A DNA stretch of 64,000 nucleotides from Sclerodactyla briareus (taxonomy: Eukaryota; Echinodermata; Holothuroidea; Dendrochirotida; Sclerodactylidae). Of the stretch, positions 24,812 to 36,909 are shown one piece after another; the first letter of the stretch is position 1; every line of letters starts with the position of its first letter. Position numbers and translations under genes: made by a program. Below the pieces are notes generated by a model. That model did no database searches. It was not told where the DNA came from and saw only the letters and a program-made list of their open reading frames with translations. The stretch is taken from the NCBI GenBank assembly GCA_026419785.1, contig JAODTK010000632.1, forward strand, positions 339,501 to 403,500, given 5' to 3'.

Positions 24812-25352
24812 AGCCGCGTTTCCATGCACGCGGGCGGGCGGGCGGGCGGGCGGGCGGGCGGTCGGGCCGTATAAAAGAGATCATCGTTTTCAATGGAGGC
24901 CGTGTCCATGCACGAGGACGGGCGGCGGCGGGCGTTTTCTCGAATCGGTCATGTAGCGATTTTTTCGCGGCCCCGCGGTCCGCGTGGTATGTCGCAAATC
25001 ATTCCCGGGGATTTCGGCAATCTTACCGGCGTGAAGCGGATAATGGAGAGTAGAGGACAATTTTAGGTTCAAATAATGTTCCAAAACAGCCATACGTTTG
25101 TTCCCAACACTAGGTGTGAGATTTTATACAGATTGTGTCTGTATTCAACGGCCAGACACCAGACACCTATTTGAACACATATTTACATGTTTAAACTGAT
25201 GATATATCAAGTATTTGCTAATTAAATCTCCAAAACCTGTCAATTGTGAAGTTTTAATAGTGGGCCGTAATCGTGACATCAGACAGGGTTTTCAGAAATG
25301 AAAACCGTTGTTTAGGTTTAAACATTAATATGCGTCCGGTGTTAGACAACGA

Positions 25353-25383
<31 letters not shown>

Positions 25384-25762
25384 AACGACAACAACGACGA
25401 CAACAACAACAACAACGACGACGACAACAACAACAACAACGACAACGACAACAACGGACAACAACGACAACGACAACAACAACAACAACGACAACAACGA
25501 CGACAACAACAACGACGACGACAACAACAACAACAACGACGACAACAACAACAACAATAATAATAACAATAATAATAATAAACAATATGGATAATAGTAG
25601 GCTACATCGGTTCTTATATAGCGCATATACACACTAAAAGTGAAAAGAGGTGCGTGACTCGAGAAAAACGGCCCGCCCGCCCGCGTGCATGGAAACGGGT
25701 CTTCCAAAACGCCAGAGCGCCCGTCCGCCCGCCCGCCCGCCCGCGTGCATGGAAAAGCGGCT
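24812..25762 (+). mobile_element. PIF/Harbinger-like MITE in satellite, copy 2
   Basis: It has the same ends, interior and insertion point in the satellite unit as copy 1, with TAA at 24809-24811 and 25763-25765. The satellite unit before it (24500-24811) is almost identical to the unit before copy 1 (23243-23554). The simplest reading is one insertion followed by tandem duplication of satellite plus MITE (about 1.25 kb), not two insertions. One-base indels separate the copies. Confidence 0.75.
25345..25590 (+). repeat. AAC/GAC triplet microsatellite, MITE copy 2
   Basis: Counterpart of the triplet tract at 24089-24312, with different unit order and length, so the tract has changed since the duplication. 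The overlapping ORFs are artefacts. Confidence 0.9.
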
Positions 25763-26459
25763 TAAGTCCAGAATGGTTAGTCTGATCGAGTTGAATTTAG
25801 TGTGTAGCTTTCTATGGGGAGTACAGGAGAACCCAATTGTTTTTGTATAGGTCAGGGGTGAATTTTAGTCGAAAATGGAAATTTTGTGAAAAGTCAATAT
25901 TTGGCCAATAAAGGGGGTGTGTGAACCGATTACTCGACCCAACCTGAATGGATGAAGCGCATACTTGGTATGTGGTTCCCCACATAAACCCTATCGTTTT
26001 GGGGTCATGTCAGAGGTCATGATGAGTACATGAACCCTATTGTTTTGAGGTCACCAGAGGTCAAGTCCGAAATACTTTTGAAATTAGGTGTAGCTATCTT
26101 ATCAAGAGTATAGAACCCCATTGGTTAGTTAGGAAAATGTGAAATTCGTCAGACGATACGTTCCCCATGATGAGCTGGTACAATCTCCGATTTGTCTTTT
26201 GTCTAGTACGGGTGTCAGAAGAGTCAAATAATCACTAAGCCTTTTGGCTTTCTGATTTATTCAATATTTGTTCCGGTATATTCCATGCCCGACGTTTGAT
26301 GGATATCTGGCTAGACAACATTTCAGGTAGACCATTATCTGATATAAATATATAAGTGTAACAGGCAGAGGGAGGTATTTATGTAAACTCCTTGAGTACT
26401 GCACTCTAAATTGTTATTCCCAACTCGGTCGGTAGATTGGACTACAGCAGTCTTAATAC

Positions 26460-26610
26460 CTGTCATCGTTGACATTTGTTGAATCAGAAACGTCCCATTC
26501 GTGACGCAAGTAATCGCTATCCATAGAAGTGAGAAAGAGCTGAGAGTTGTGGATGTCATCGACAATAAAATACAAAGACCGCTTATTGTCGGCGCAAGTA
26601 CATAATGGCG
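26460..26610 (-). other. Candidate internal exon, function unknown
   Basis: On the minus strand an acceptor-like ATCTTTTGCAG abuts 26610. An open reading of about 49 codons follows (CADNKRSLYFIVDDIHNSQ, then SDYLRHEWDVSDSTNV) and ends at 26460 before a weak donor GTATTA. Composition looks protein-like, but I recognise no domain. A second overlapping frame (93 codons, hydrophobic) is also open, which weakens the case. It lies just outside satellite array 2. Confidence 0.25.
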
Positions 26611-27491
26611 CTGCAAAAGATATAATGTAGTTACTGCAAATACGAGGCAGAGCCCTCATTGAAGGGGCAAACGCAGGACTGCCAAAGGACAAAAGTCACA
26701 GGATGAGGAAGGAGTACTGTTCCAATTGATCCTGATGTTATTTCGATAAGAGTTTGGATGGTCCTGAGACCCCAGAGAAGCTTATGAGTAGTAGGGGCTG
26801 CAGAAAATCCTTGTCATTAGAGCCGAACAGCTTACTGACAACAATATTTTCAACAATTCGTAAATTTGGGTAAATCCGACAGCAACGCAATATTCATATG
26901 AACCATGGGGCAGTATAAAGTAAGACAATACTCAAACGACTCTCTCATCCCTCATTGTTATAAGCAAAATAACCGTGTTCACTATCAGAGCGGAGAAGCC
27001 AGTATGAGTAGCGCGGGGCGCAGAAAAGAAAAAGAGAATGCAAACCCAATAAGTACAGCTGGACTCGCATGTCCAATTCTAATATAGTAATAGGAGTCCG
27101 ACAATGTTTATAGGAGTTGATGGAGCTGTACTCATGTCTTGGCCTATCACATCAGCCTTTTCAACTGATCTTTGGACCGAATGCTTTGCAGGTTTTAACG
27201 AATAAATAAGTTCACCAGCCGTTTTAGCTTTTCTCCGGAAATCGACTCCAAAGTTGCACAATCCGCGAACAACGCAGTCGGTGTCATTTTTACATTCCAG
27301 AACGTTAGCAAATTCACCAGAGTACCAGATGCAATGTCATCAGTATGCAGTATGTAATGTTGCTAGCTGGTTCTAGCTTGTTATTCGTGACTGGAATTTC
27401 AGGTGTTGTTCTCTCATAGAGGAGTGTGACTTAGTGTGACTTCTCTAGTACACAAAAGGAGCCGCCTGGGCAATAACAAAAGTGTTGTTAG

Positions 27492-27935
27492 TTGACAGGA
27501 AGAACCATATATCAACAAACCCAAGGGTCTATAGCTGCAGAACATGTGCAGAACACCAGTAGATTAAATTCACGTCGACTTATAGGGGTTTCATTGCGTT
27601 TTTCTCTCTCAAAGCTCACTCCAATAATCGTTCCTAATCCGATGGGTTCCCACAAGGCAAATGTTCATATTCTAACGACTGGGTTCTTTTCTATATTAGA
27701 CTATAACCATTGGGTCAGATTAACCCGCTCCAAAAGTTGCGTGAAGGTTTTGACCAGCCTAGCCTGGATATACAACCAGTACGTCCGTCCGGCCATAGCA
27801 TACTTTATAGGAATCGGGGAGTACCACGCGGAGGTGATGTCTCCTGCCGGCAAGCCCGAAAGGGACAGACGATGCTTCTACACCAGAAGGAAGAGGTTAA
27901 GAGACATCACTTTTCTCGAGTGTCCGGAACGTTAG
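27492..27935 (+). other. Unassigned 147-codon open frame
   Basis: One of the longer non-repetitive open frames in the window. Composition is ordinary (PERDRRCFYTRRKRLRDI near the end) and I recognise no domain. A second frame at 27710-28006 is also open over 98 codons. It ends just before duplication copy B begins. It could be a transposon fragment, an exon or chance. Confidence 0.2.
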
Positions 27936-29259
27936 ACTCTAGCTCCGTACACCCCAGTTTGCATACACATAGCTCTTACTTTATATGCCACCAACATCAA
28001 AATTAGACACTCCGCAACCAAAACTGGATGACCCTAAACAACAGTTTGAAAAAAAAAAATGGAATGCCTATATTCGTTTGAGCGTTGTGGTAAGTGGATG
28101 GCACAAATAACATAATGAACAAAGGCAACCCACTGGAAGTGAGAATGTCACTGTTGAGGCATCTAAGGAGCATGTTGAAATATTTTTTATATTGAAACGA
28201 ATGGTCAGAATGAGGTGTTGTAAACGTAATGCCTTAACGGACAGTGGCCATGGTCATTTTTATTCCGACGCGGCAATTATAATTACAAATTCGATCATGA
28301 CGTTTGTGGGATCGACAATTCCGGAAAAATCGAGTTCATTGGGTAATCAGATTCTGGCAGTTAAGCAACCTTCGCTTATTACAAGTTAACAAATATACAA
28401 GATAGATAAATTTATCCAAAGGGTATCCATGCAAGTAGAACGCCACCACTGACCAGCGCACATCATAGAACCATGTGAAATATTCATTTGAACTATCCCA
28501 TAGCCATTCTTGAATTGATATGAACTGTAACACTGTTAAGAGAATCTTTCAAGATCAGGGTTCAAGGAGAAAATCACCGGCCCTATCCCACGAGGACATT
28601 ACTGACACGGAGTCCTGATGGAATTTAGACATTGTGCAGGAATGGCTGTTCTCTTCAGAGAAAAACACAGCGAAAGCAGAAAATAGAGAAATGTACAACG
28701 GATACAGAGGGTTTTAGGAAGAAAACCTACGAACGATCCCATTTCAATAGATGGCTGTTTCACGGAGGCAGAATATTCCAGCTCTGACAATTATTTCTGC
28801 TGTATAGTTACATTGAAAACAACAGAGAATATCATTCTTTTACGCTATATTTGGGGAATAACGTGCGGCATGCATAGCATTAATAAAGACAGCTTGTCAT
28901 CATATCTCGCTGTTTGCAATTGCTCTCTGTTCATTAGTGTAGGTTACCCATGTCAGTTATTTTTTTTTCCGTCATCATACCATTTGCTGTGTATCTTCAA
29001 ACAATCCCGTGCTTTTATCCGATTCATCTGACTACTAGAGCGATCAGTCAGTTATTACCGTTTACAAGATAAGTGTTGCGAATGCAAAATGACTTCGATG
29101 GCTAAGTGACGTTTGATGAATAGCATATAACATAAAATTGTTCGCACATGAGCCTGTCGTAGAGAAACACACAGTGCAGCAGGTATTTGTCTCCTCACCA
29201 AAACTGATGGTACTTCAGTGAACGTGATGCTCCACACGCTCTTGTCCACACGACAATAA

Positions 29260-31380
29260 GATAAGGAATCAAATATGCCAGTCGATGAACAGAGGTTGAC
29301 CTAATTACACATCCCATATTCGAAAGATTGATGTACAGTTTACACTGTCTCCAAGGAACACGCATAAACTGTGAAAAAAATTAGCCTCGATCCAATCAGA
29401 ATTCATTGGCAATTTTCCACGTAATATTGTCAACGCGTGTTATTAGTTAAAACAATGGAACGATGTTCAAATGATGTTGGCGGTGATTACAGGCACGCAT
29501 CTTTGGATGAACCGGACTACACGAAGATTTGCGGTTGGGGTTATTTTATAATGATTCATCCAAGAATGATTCCGTTAAAGCAATTCAAAGACTGATAGTA
29601 ATGATAAGGATGGATGATGGTAATGGATTGGGAGTTTAGTTTCCCCATATGAAATTAGTGTCAACCTTCTGTACGAAAAAGTACCCTCGTCCTTTTCACA
29701 TGGTGGGAGTTCACTACCTCACACAAACGATGTCTGTGTGAGGTAGCGACTCAGTGTTGTATACAGTGAGCTATATCTTGTAGGGGATACTGGGTTTGTT
29801 ATGGGATATTTGTAATGATCTCGTCGTCGGCCTGTGAGGCTCACGTTGAAGTCCTGCTCCTCCAGGTTTCGAGAGAAGGGTCGTGTCCTGGAGTTCCTGA
29901 TTGTCTTGGAATTGGGACTAACTGTCGCCCGGGAGCAGGTTGGGTATTGGTGAAACCCCTGCTCGATATAATCTGACCACTAGTCGAGACGGGTTCAAAG
30001 CGGAGTATCGCCATGCTCATCCCCGATCAATACGACCAGGATTCCTTGATGTGCGTTACTTGCCCACCTGAACCCATAGAATCAAATCAAATCAAGTTCA
30101 CAACACTGTTGTTCTCTGTGGGCTGGAGATCTTGTAATCCGTCAAATAAACTTAGAGCTCTCCGGTACGGCACGGTACTGCAGGTTGACCTAATTTTATC
30201 GAAAAGTAGCCAATGCTGTCAATTCTATACAAGCAGGTCTGGCAACGAACGAATTAATTTATACACTGGAAGGTAATCTAAAATTTACGATTAGCCTCCA
30301 CATATATAAGACTAATACATTAACTTATCTAGACGCCAAAATCTACGAGGTATTCAATGCGCCTGCACAAAGTTACGCATAGGCGACTCGAAAGAGTGTA
30401 ATTTCGAGGACTGGACTTGAGCGGAGCCAGGAGGAAAACCTCCTGACACACTTCGGCAAGACGTTGCAAAGGGTAGGACTCACAACAGGAGAAAGCCCGA
30501 TTCCCATATGTTTTCAAGACCTAGTTCTAGGGATCATGAGAACTAACCCGTTACTAGATTTCAGAGCATAACGGAGGTTCATGGAAGTCGAAATAGCTGA
30601 GCTAAATAGGCAGGAGCCATATCATGGACTGCCATATCGAATAACTGCCAGAAAAACTATGAAGGTTTCAGAAATTATATTCATCTATGTGAATCCGAGT
30701 TGAATCAAAATCCTCACGGTTACAATTGCGCATGCTCACTGCTGCAAAGTTTAGCCGCGATATTATTTGTCATTGCTTTATGCGTAACGTATTAACAAAG
30801 GGAACATCTCTACATGATTATTGGAAGCGCCTATACTATATTAAGTAGTTACTTTTTTGGACGGAATGACCGAGCTAAGTGAACAATTCTTTCTAGTGCA
30901 ATATCCCGAGTGTGTGATTGTGACGCCAATGACGTGCAATTATGTTTAGAAAAATTCTTAATGTGTGGACGAAACCGTTCCTTCCCCGTGGCTTAGGCCA
31001 ATTTATGTTCACTTTTTTTTTTAACTTTTCAACCGTGAGTAGTTGGAATTTTCACTCTAAGGACTTGTAGTAGGCTGTTCACAGTCGAAATCGTCTGAAA
31101 TATCTTTCAGCTCTCGGTCATACCTTAGTACTTGTGCCCAATGGTCTCGTCCTGGGCGCACTCTCGAGATTTTCGAGAGAAAGCTTGGAAGTGAAAATAA
31201 TTTCGCGAGCAGTAGTTGTTCTCTGATGGCGACACATAATGAACTGCAATACAACCAATCAGGCAACGTTTTGAAATTCGAGTAATTAGTTTCTGCCACA
31301 GTCTCTCACTTCAATTTAACGTGTCGAGAACAAAGATTATTACATCACTCAGCTGCATTTAGGTCATCAATTGGTTTCAA
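29260..31380. other. Copy B-specific stretch, nothing assured
   Basis: There is no partner in copy A except around 30130-30260. A GGGTTCAAAGC sequence near 29992 resembles a tRNA-type B box but no A box accompanies it, so I do not call a SINE. An 80-codon minus-strand frame at 31057-31299 shows no known domain. Confidence 0.35.
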
Positions 31381-31660
31381 TGATCCCATGCTAATATAAA
31401 TATTGACCTCAGTTAACCTTATGTGGCCTTTGATCTGACCTCAAATCAGTAAAGATCATCAACTACGGATATAAACCCCTCGTGCCAACTTTTTATTCCC
31501 CATATCATTTGTTTGCCCACAGTTATTTTGTTTCAGATTTTGACTTCTGTTGACCTCTGGTGACGTAGTTACCCGACCTCAGATAATAGGGATTGTATTC
31601 TCCACATAACAGCCCTACATACTAAGTATGAAATCTCTACATCATTTCGTTGCACAGCTG
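31380..31660 (-). repeat. Isolated, inverted, decayed satellite fragment
   Basis: Read on the minus strand, 31640 down to 31530 gives TTTCATACTTAGTATGTAGG, then a CCCTATT core, CTGAGGTCGG, GTCACCAGAGGTCAACAGAA and TCAAAATC. This follows the order of the first half of the satellite unit in arrays 1 and 2. The remainder to 31380 is weaker. It shows satellite units dispersed singly and in the opposite orientation. Confidence 0.55.
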
Positions 31661-32600
31661 TCGTACTCACGAGCTTTTTCGGACTTTTTTCGGACTGGCT
31701 TGGTTGCATTTATCTTGATCTATAACATTTTTTTCATCACAAGTCGGGAATGAAGAGTGTTTGATATCGTACAGAGCATACGTATCATCCATATGTAAAT
31801 AATTCAGACGGGGCCAATGTGTATGGCATGCCTTTTTTAAGAGGATGCTATTTCTTGGGTCATTTTGTAGATAATTTTTAACACATGATAACGCTTTGTG
31901 CACATTCTTGGAATGTAAGACCCAATTAAAGCTGTTCAGTTTCAACATCCAAGAACCAGAAGTTTACCACAATCCACACAACCCATTTTTCTTCGATTTC
32001 TTCAACGCTACGCGCCAAACAATGATAGCAATCTGTTGAGCTACCCCCGAAACTTGTCCAAATTCAAATAGATGTTTACATTATTCCACTTATTGTTACT
32101 GTGCCAGTCGGATGTTGATAGCTAAACTTAATGGCGTAATGAAATTGTAAATCAGCACTTGTTCTTGGAATTTAGTTAGTTTATTAGTTTAGTTTGTTCG
32201 CAATCACATACTGACATCTTTTTGCAAAAGTAGGAAGACGCGTTGTGCAAATTAATCGCGTATATGCTGCATTGTGAAAACTTTCATATACTCTAGAAGA
32301 TCGATCAGTATTCTAATGAGAATAACTAGAGGAAATAGCACTACCACAAACATGGTACAACTTCCGCTCTAACAAGAGTGTAGGTCACGACATTTCTGGA
32401 ACAGGCAGCAAACATATCAATCATTATCAAAGAACATGTCGTTGGTAATTCCAGTGCCCGTACAACATTCACTGGGCCACATAACTGAGCGTATATCGTG
32501 TGCTCTGATATATATTCTTTCACGAAAGATTTGTTAAAGACACTGAGCATGAGATCACAATATATTTGATATAGTTCAAACAGCAGAGAAAGTGCCGCAT
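31661..32600. other. No recognised features
   Basis: A 93-codon minus-strand frame (31667-31948) is lysine/aspartate-rich with no known motif. Otherwise I see nothing. Confidence 0.35.
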
Positions 32601-34205
32601 TTTGTATTAATTTTCATACCCCCATCAGTAATAACTGATGAGAGCTCTCGAACCATTTCGGTTGTTACTGATATCAATTACAGCAGTTTAGTCACCCAGG
32701 ATTTGAGGTTGAAATACACAGTCTTACATCAGTGTTACCGGTGGGGAGACATAGTACGCCACACGCGAATTATATTCGCGCTTCGCTCAAAAAATAATCG
32801 TCATGCTGAAATACATACCTCTTTCGGATCCATTGACGCCAATTATAGCTACCATAGTATGAGGCTACTTCACACGAATTTCAAATGATGTGAACAATAT
32901 TTCAGGCATCTGCCGTACGAAGCCGCAGTTACATGTGTTTGTTAGGTTGCTTTAGTTACGTTTTTAAGTAACTCACAATATTTCCTCCACATTGCCGGTA
33001 CTTATATAGGAAAATTCGTGGCATAAATAAAATGTGTTATGTATCTCTAGTATTGCAAGCCCACATATTAATCTGATAAACGGGATATATCGAGCACTTC
33101 ACTCAATTCAACCCACGGGATAGTAATGAAGCAGTATTTTATTCGGATATCGTCATCCACCCCCGTGACATCCATCGGGCGTGTGGAGGCGTGAAAGAAT
33201 TTTAAATAAACAGCAGTAGGCCTATATTCTCACCAAAATTTCCATATTTGCAACACGTACGATGTGCTCTCGGCATATATAGACTGTCACGATTACGTGT
33301 ATTGCTTATCTGTGACTCAATTCACTGATTGGAGAACCTAGCTCATATATGTTAATGGCATCACGGACATAAATAGTATACATTTCCGTGTTATTATTAA
33401 AAGTTTCGGGTGAATCAGAGAGTAATTACTATTGTATGTTGGTAAATCTTGATACTCAGGATCTTGCATTCAACTGGGGATTTAGGGTTACAATTAAAAT
33501 ATTTGATATCACAACAAGATATGAATATGGTATTCCGTCAGTACAGTGTTGTAGTGTTAGCCCGAAATAAGAAGAAAATGAGTCCTGTAATTTTGGATCA
33601 TACCAAATTATTCATACATTGCTTACGAGGAGATTGTTCTGTTCCCAGTTTGCGAGGTTAAGTAGGATGGCGTGTGTGAATCTACTACGACTCTCCGGAA
33701 CACGTTGGCAATATAGCATTTTATCCCCTCGCTGGGCACTTCTACCAATTTGATGAGTTTATTGTTGATGTTACTAACCCCTCCCTCCATATAACAATAT
33801 AATGAATAATAATGATACGGCTTATTTCCAAACTATCACCACTTTTGTGAAAGCAGTATTATAATATCACATAGGCAATATGTTAAAAGAACGGATTCGT
33901 TCATGTCGAACTGAGATATGCCCTCATGACATGTGACCCGTATCATTATCATCTCATTGAACTGTAACCGTGGACATTCTTTTTAGTAGGTGAAGGTCGA
34001 ACTAGCGCATACGTGAGTACAATCTAAAATACGATTAAAAACTGGAGAGAGGTATTCCACGTAACGTAGACCTATGATCCATTCATGACAAATTATGCTT
34101 CAGCTCTTCGGAAATCGAAAAATGAAGTGCTTCTTGATGCAAAAATAGCTAAGTAACGAACTTCTGCGAGTGTTCAATTACATGTCATAGCTTATTCGTA
34201 GGAAA

Positions 34206-34680
34206 CTTAACTGGCTTTCCATTCATGCTCGGATTGAATACAAAATAGTTATTCTTGTTTTTCGGGCTCCTGTCCTGGATCGTCACCCCAGTACGAAGTC
34301 TCTCCGGTCGTCACAACAACCCGAGCGTCTTCAGCTTCCCGTCTCGAGAATGAATACTTTCGGCGACCGAAGCTTCCAGTACTCCGCGCCTCGTCTGTGG
34401 AACGCCATCCCAGAGGACCTCAGATCTATCACCTCTCTGGATGCCTTCAGGCTCATTTGTTACCATGTGATTATCGATTGGTTCTGTATATATGGGAGTT
34501 TTGTTTTGTTTTTTCTTCACCCGTAAAGCGCTTTGGGCAGCTTCAGGCTGGATTCTGCGCTATATAAGATTATCTATTATTATTATTCTTATTATTATTC
34601 TTATTATTATTATATTATTATTATTATTATTCTTATTATTATTATATTATATTCGGATTATCATTATAGAATATTGATAT
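34206..34680 (+). mobile_element. LINE 3' end with ATT tail
   Basis: One open plus-strand frame from about 34212 to 34460 reads IHARIEYKIVILVFRA, then SAPRLWNAIPEDLRS and a TSLDAF segment. This is the C terminus of the RT polyprotein in CR1/L2/Rex-type LINEs (the SAP.LWN.LP block is diagnostic). It is followed by CGCTATATAAGATTA and an ATT microsatellite at about 34575-34660, a common 3' terminus of this group. The fragment lies in copy B and has no partner in copy A. Confidence 0.8.
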
Positions 34681-34841
34681 AGACCTATATTTCCGTGTGA
34701 TGACGAATAAAAATGATAATTCGGTGAGCTATGCATTGCACTCAGTCTCGTGCTGTCGAACTTCGCTCCGATCCTGCGTGGAACGGAAAATTCCGCAGAT
34801 ATACGTTCTCTTGTCCCCGCGGGGCCCGAAATCCAATTAGG

Positions 34842-35835
34842 CATGGGCCGTCAACAGGTGGGGGACGGGGGGGTGGCTTTCCCCCACTTCAAAAGTGGGG
34901 GGATATAATATCGTTTGTCCCCCCCCACTTTTCCGTACTGCAATAAAAAATATTCACATGCCCGATATGTTCACTCCTGAACTGATTTCCCTTTTGTCTA
35001 ACCAAACAATAATCGCGTTGGAAATTGTCTTAAGTCCACTAATTTCAGGTGCTACCCCCAGGTGAAGATCTGAACCCGACTAGGGCCGAAGTGGAAGGAT
35101 TACCCATGTTTCAGATCGAATAGCCAAAAGTGCATAGTTTATCAAGTGTTTCGCGCGCAATGGCGTTTTCTTCCAAGCCGTTGTAGGATAAAATGGGATT
35201 TAATGCGATTCGAATAATTTTCGTTCGATCGATTAATTCAGAAGATTTGGGGGCAGACTGGTCACCCCCCCCATTTTTCGGACAGTTGAAAATTCGTGGG
35301 AAATTTGGGAAAATAGCAAGGTGTTTTTTTGTTTTTTTTTGCGCAGACTTTTTCGATAAAATGCCCGGAAAACATACAATTTTTTTCCGCGAGCTTCGCG
35401 CGCGCCAGTAGTTTCCGTGACTGAACTTGTAAAATTTGGTTAAAATTTTCTGCTCCCAAATTGGAGTGGTTCCATACGCACTATGGGGGGGATTTTTTCC
35501 TGCGATCCCCCGAGGAAGTTCGGTGGAACCCAGGATCCCACGCGAACAAAGCCAGAAGTAGGAAAGTAATAAAAAAAAAATACCATGTTGTGATACTTGG
35601 TAAATCATCTTAATATGCAAAATGAAAATTTTTTGTCCGTCGTTCACTGGCATCACACACGTAGATGGATGCTATTGAGCCTGGCAAGTGCCGTTTCCGT
35701 CGATCTTGAGGTTATGAAAATCTGAAATTTTCTTGGTACGCTCCGCGCCAACCGTTGGTGGCGCTCCCCTTAAAAAAAACAAAAACCTTAAACAAAACCC
35801 CCCCCCCCACTTTTCGGAACGCTCCGACGCCCTTG
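34842..35835. mobile_element. Non-autonomous hAT-type transposon
   Basis: The octamer CAATTAGG lies on both sides (34834-34841 and 35836-35843). The ends read CATGGGCCGTC and, reversed from the right, CAAGGGCGTCGGAGCG, with AAAAGTGGGGGG further in on both sides. An 8-bp duplication and ends starting CA.GGGC fit hAT elements. Copy A shows the empty site near 8926-8936 (GAATTAAGCC), so the insertion postdates the duplication or was lost from A. Length is 994 bp with no transposase recognised. A 181-codon minus-strand frame (35111-35656) fills the middle but resembles no protein I know. Confidence 0.75.
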
Positions 35836-36129
35836 CAATTAGGCTTTTGGAGACGGCAACGTGTCAGACAATGGTTGCTTGCGTCATCATCTTCATGTAT
35901 TGACCGTTTTGCGACCAAAGCTAGGATTTAGATGCTATCATTACCAAAATGACCTGTTATACGAGTTATAAGCTGAACATACTATACATGCATCAGACAG
36001 GACGCATGTGTCATGCAGGCGAGAACACTCTTGTGGAAAACACGACTTGATTGACAGTGTAACAAACAGTGTATAGTGCCAGAGTTCCTATGCGCCTGCA
36101 AAAAGATTTTGATTGCTCACTGTTCGGTA

Positions 36130-36460
36130 ACATGGCTGAGGGCTGTTAGCATGGATAACACAGGTCGAAGGCTTCATCATGGTAAAGGGTGTTAACATGG
36201 TTATTATAGTTCGAGACGTTAACATGGTAGAGAGGCGTTAGCATAGTTAACAAAGGCCGGGGTGTTAGCATGGTTAACATTGGTCGAGGCCGTTAACATA
36301 GTCGGGACGTAACATAGGTCGAGGTTTATAGCATGACCGGGGTCGTTAACTAGTCGAGGACCTTAGCATCGCTAACATAAGTCGAGAGCGATAGTATGGT
36401 CGAGAGCGCTAGCATTGCTAGAGACATTTGCGTCGTGACATAGGTAGGGACATTAGCATG
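36130..36460 (+). repeat. Degenerate ~25-bp minisatellite, copy B
   Basis: Partner of 9190-9430: units of the GTTAGCATGGTTAACATAGG / GGTCGAGGGC type, about a dozen discernible and more decayed than in A. Confidence 0.7.
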
Positions 36461-36909
36461 ATCGAGTGATCCCCCCCCCCAAAAAAAAGTGATTTTTGAT
36501 AATATGTCATTGGGTGTGTCCGGACCTTATATTTAATAATATGAATTTTTACAGGAATAAGTAATTTTGTAAAATGTAATGGTCTGAAAAACGATTAATG
36601 TGTACAAAAGACTCACTCATCTGAAAAAATCATTGCCCCCTCTTTGCAGATCCATAACCGTTGGACAAAATGTTTCGAATTTCACAATGACTGGATTGAG
36701 TTTCAAATTGACATGGCAGGCATCGGACGGAAACGAGTCAGTAACTTGATTGTACATACGGCGACGTGATTCGAATTATATCAGTTCTCCGTCACCATCC
36801 TTTAGTACGTCCTCGAACCGAGCGTGTAATCCCAAATCCATGACCTGTGTGTCCAAACTATACTCTGAGGTCGTTGGTTCCAGACCTATTTCGAACAGTC
36901 AAATTGTCA

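Larger units (their letters stand above)
22663..26255 (+). repeat. Satellite array 2, same carrier as array 1, with nested MITEs
   Basis: The same ~310-bp dimeric satellite as array 1, in the same orientation, occupies 22770-23557, 24500-24811 and 25763-26200. The 5' flank is a hairpin (GATTCCT ... AGGAATC, 22663-22688), then TATGCAGTCA and a GT microsatellite (22703-22735). The 3' flank matches array 1 for about 200 bp and ends in AAGCC-TTTT-GGCTT (26237-26250), then CTGA before T. Shared unique flanks mean the arrays spread as a defined unit. A hairpin followed by CTRR|T is Helitron-like, and satellite-bearing Helitron relatives are known in molluscs. That assignment is inference. Confidence 0.7.

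Noticed and set aside
24048-25707. Long ORFs of Val, Leu, Thr or Asn/Asp repeats (up to 242 codons)
   Set aside because: They are translations of the AAC/GAC triplet tracts and GGGC-rich MITE ends in every frame, not genes.
29830-30010. Possible tRNA-derived SINE
   Set aside because: Only a weak B box-like sequence near 29992 is present; there is no A box, no tail and no target duplication.
31667-31948. 93-codon minus-strand frame
   Set aside because: AT-rich composition, no motif and no splice signals; its length is within chance for this base composition.
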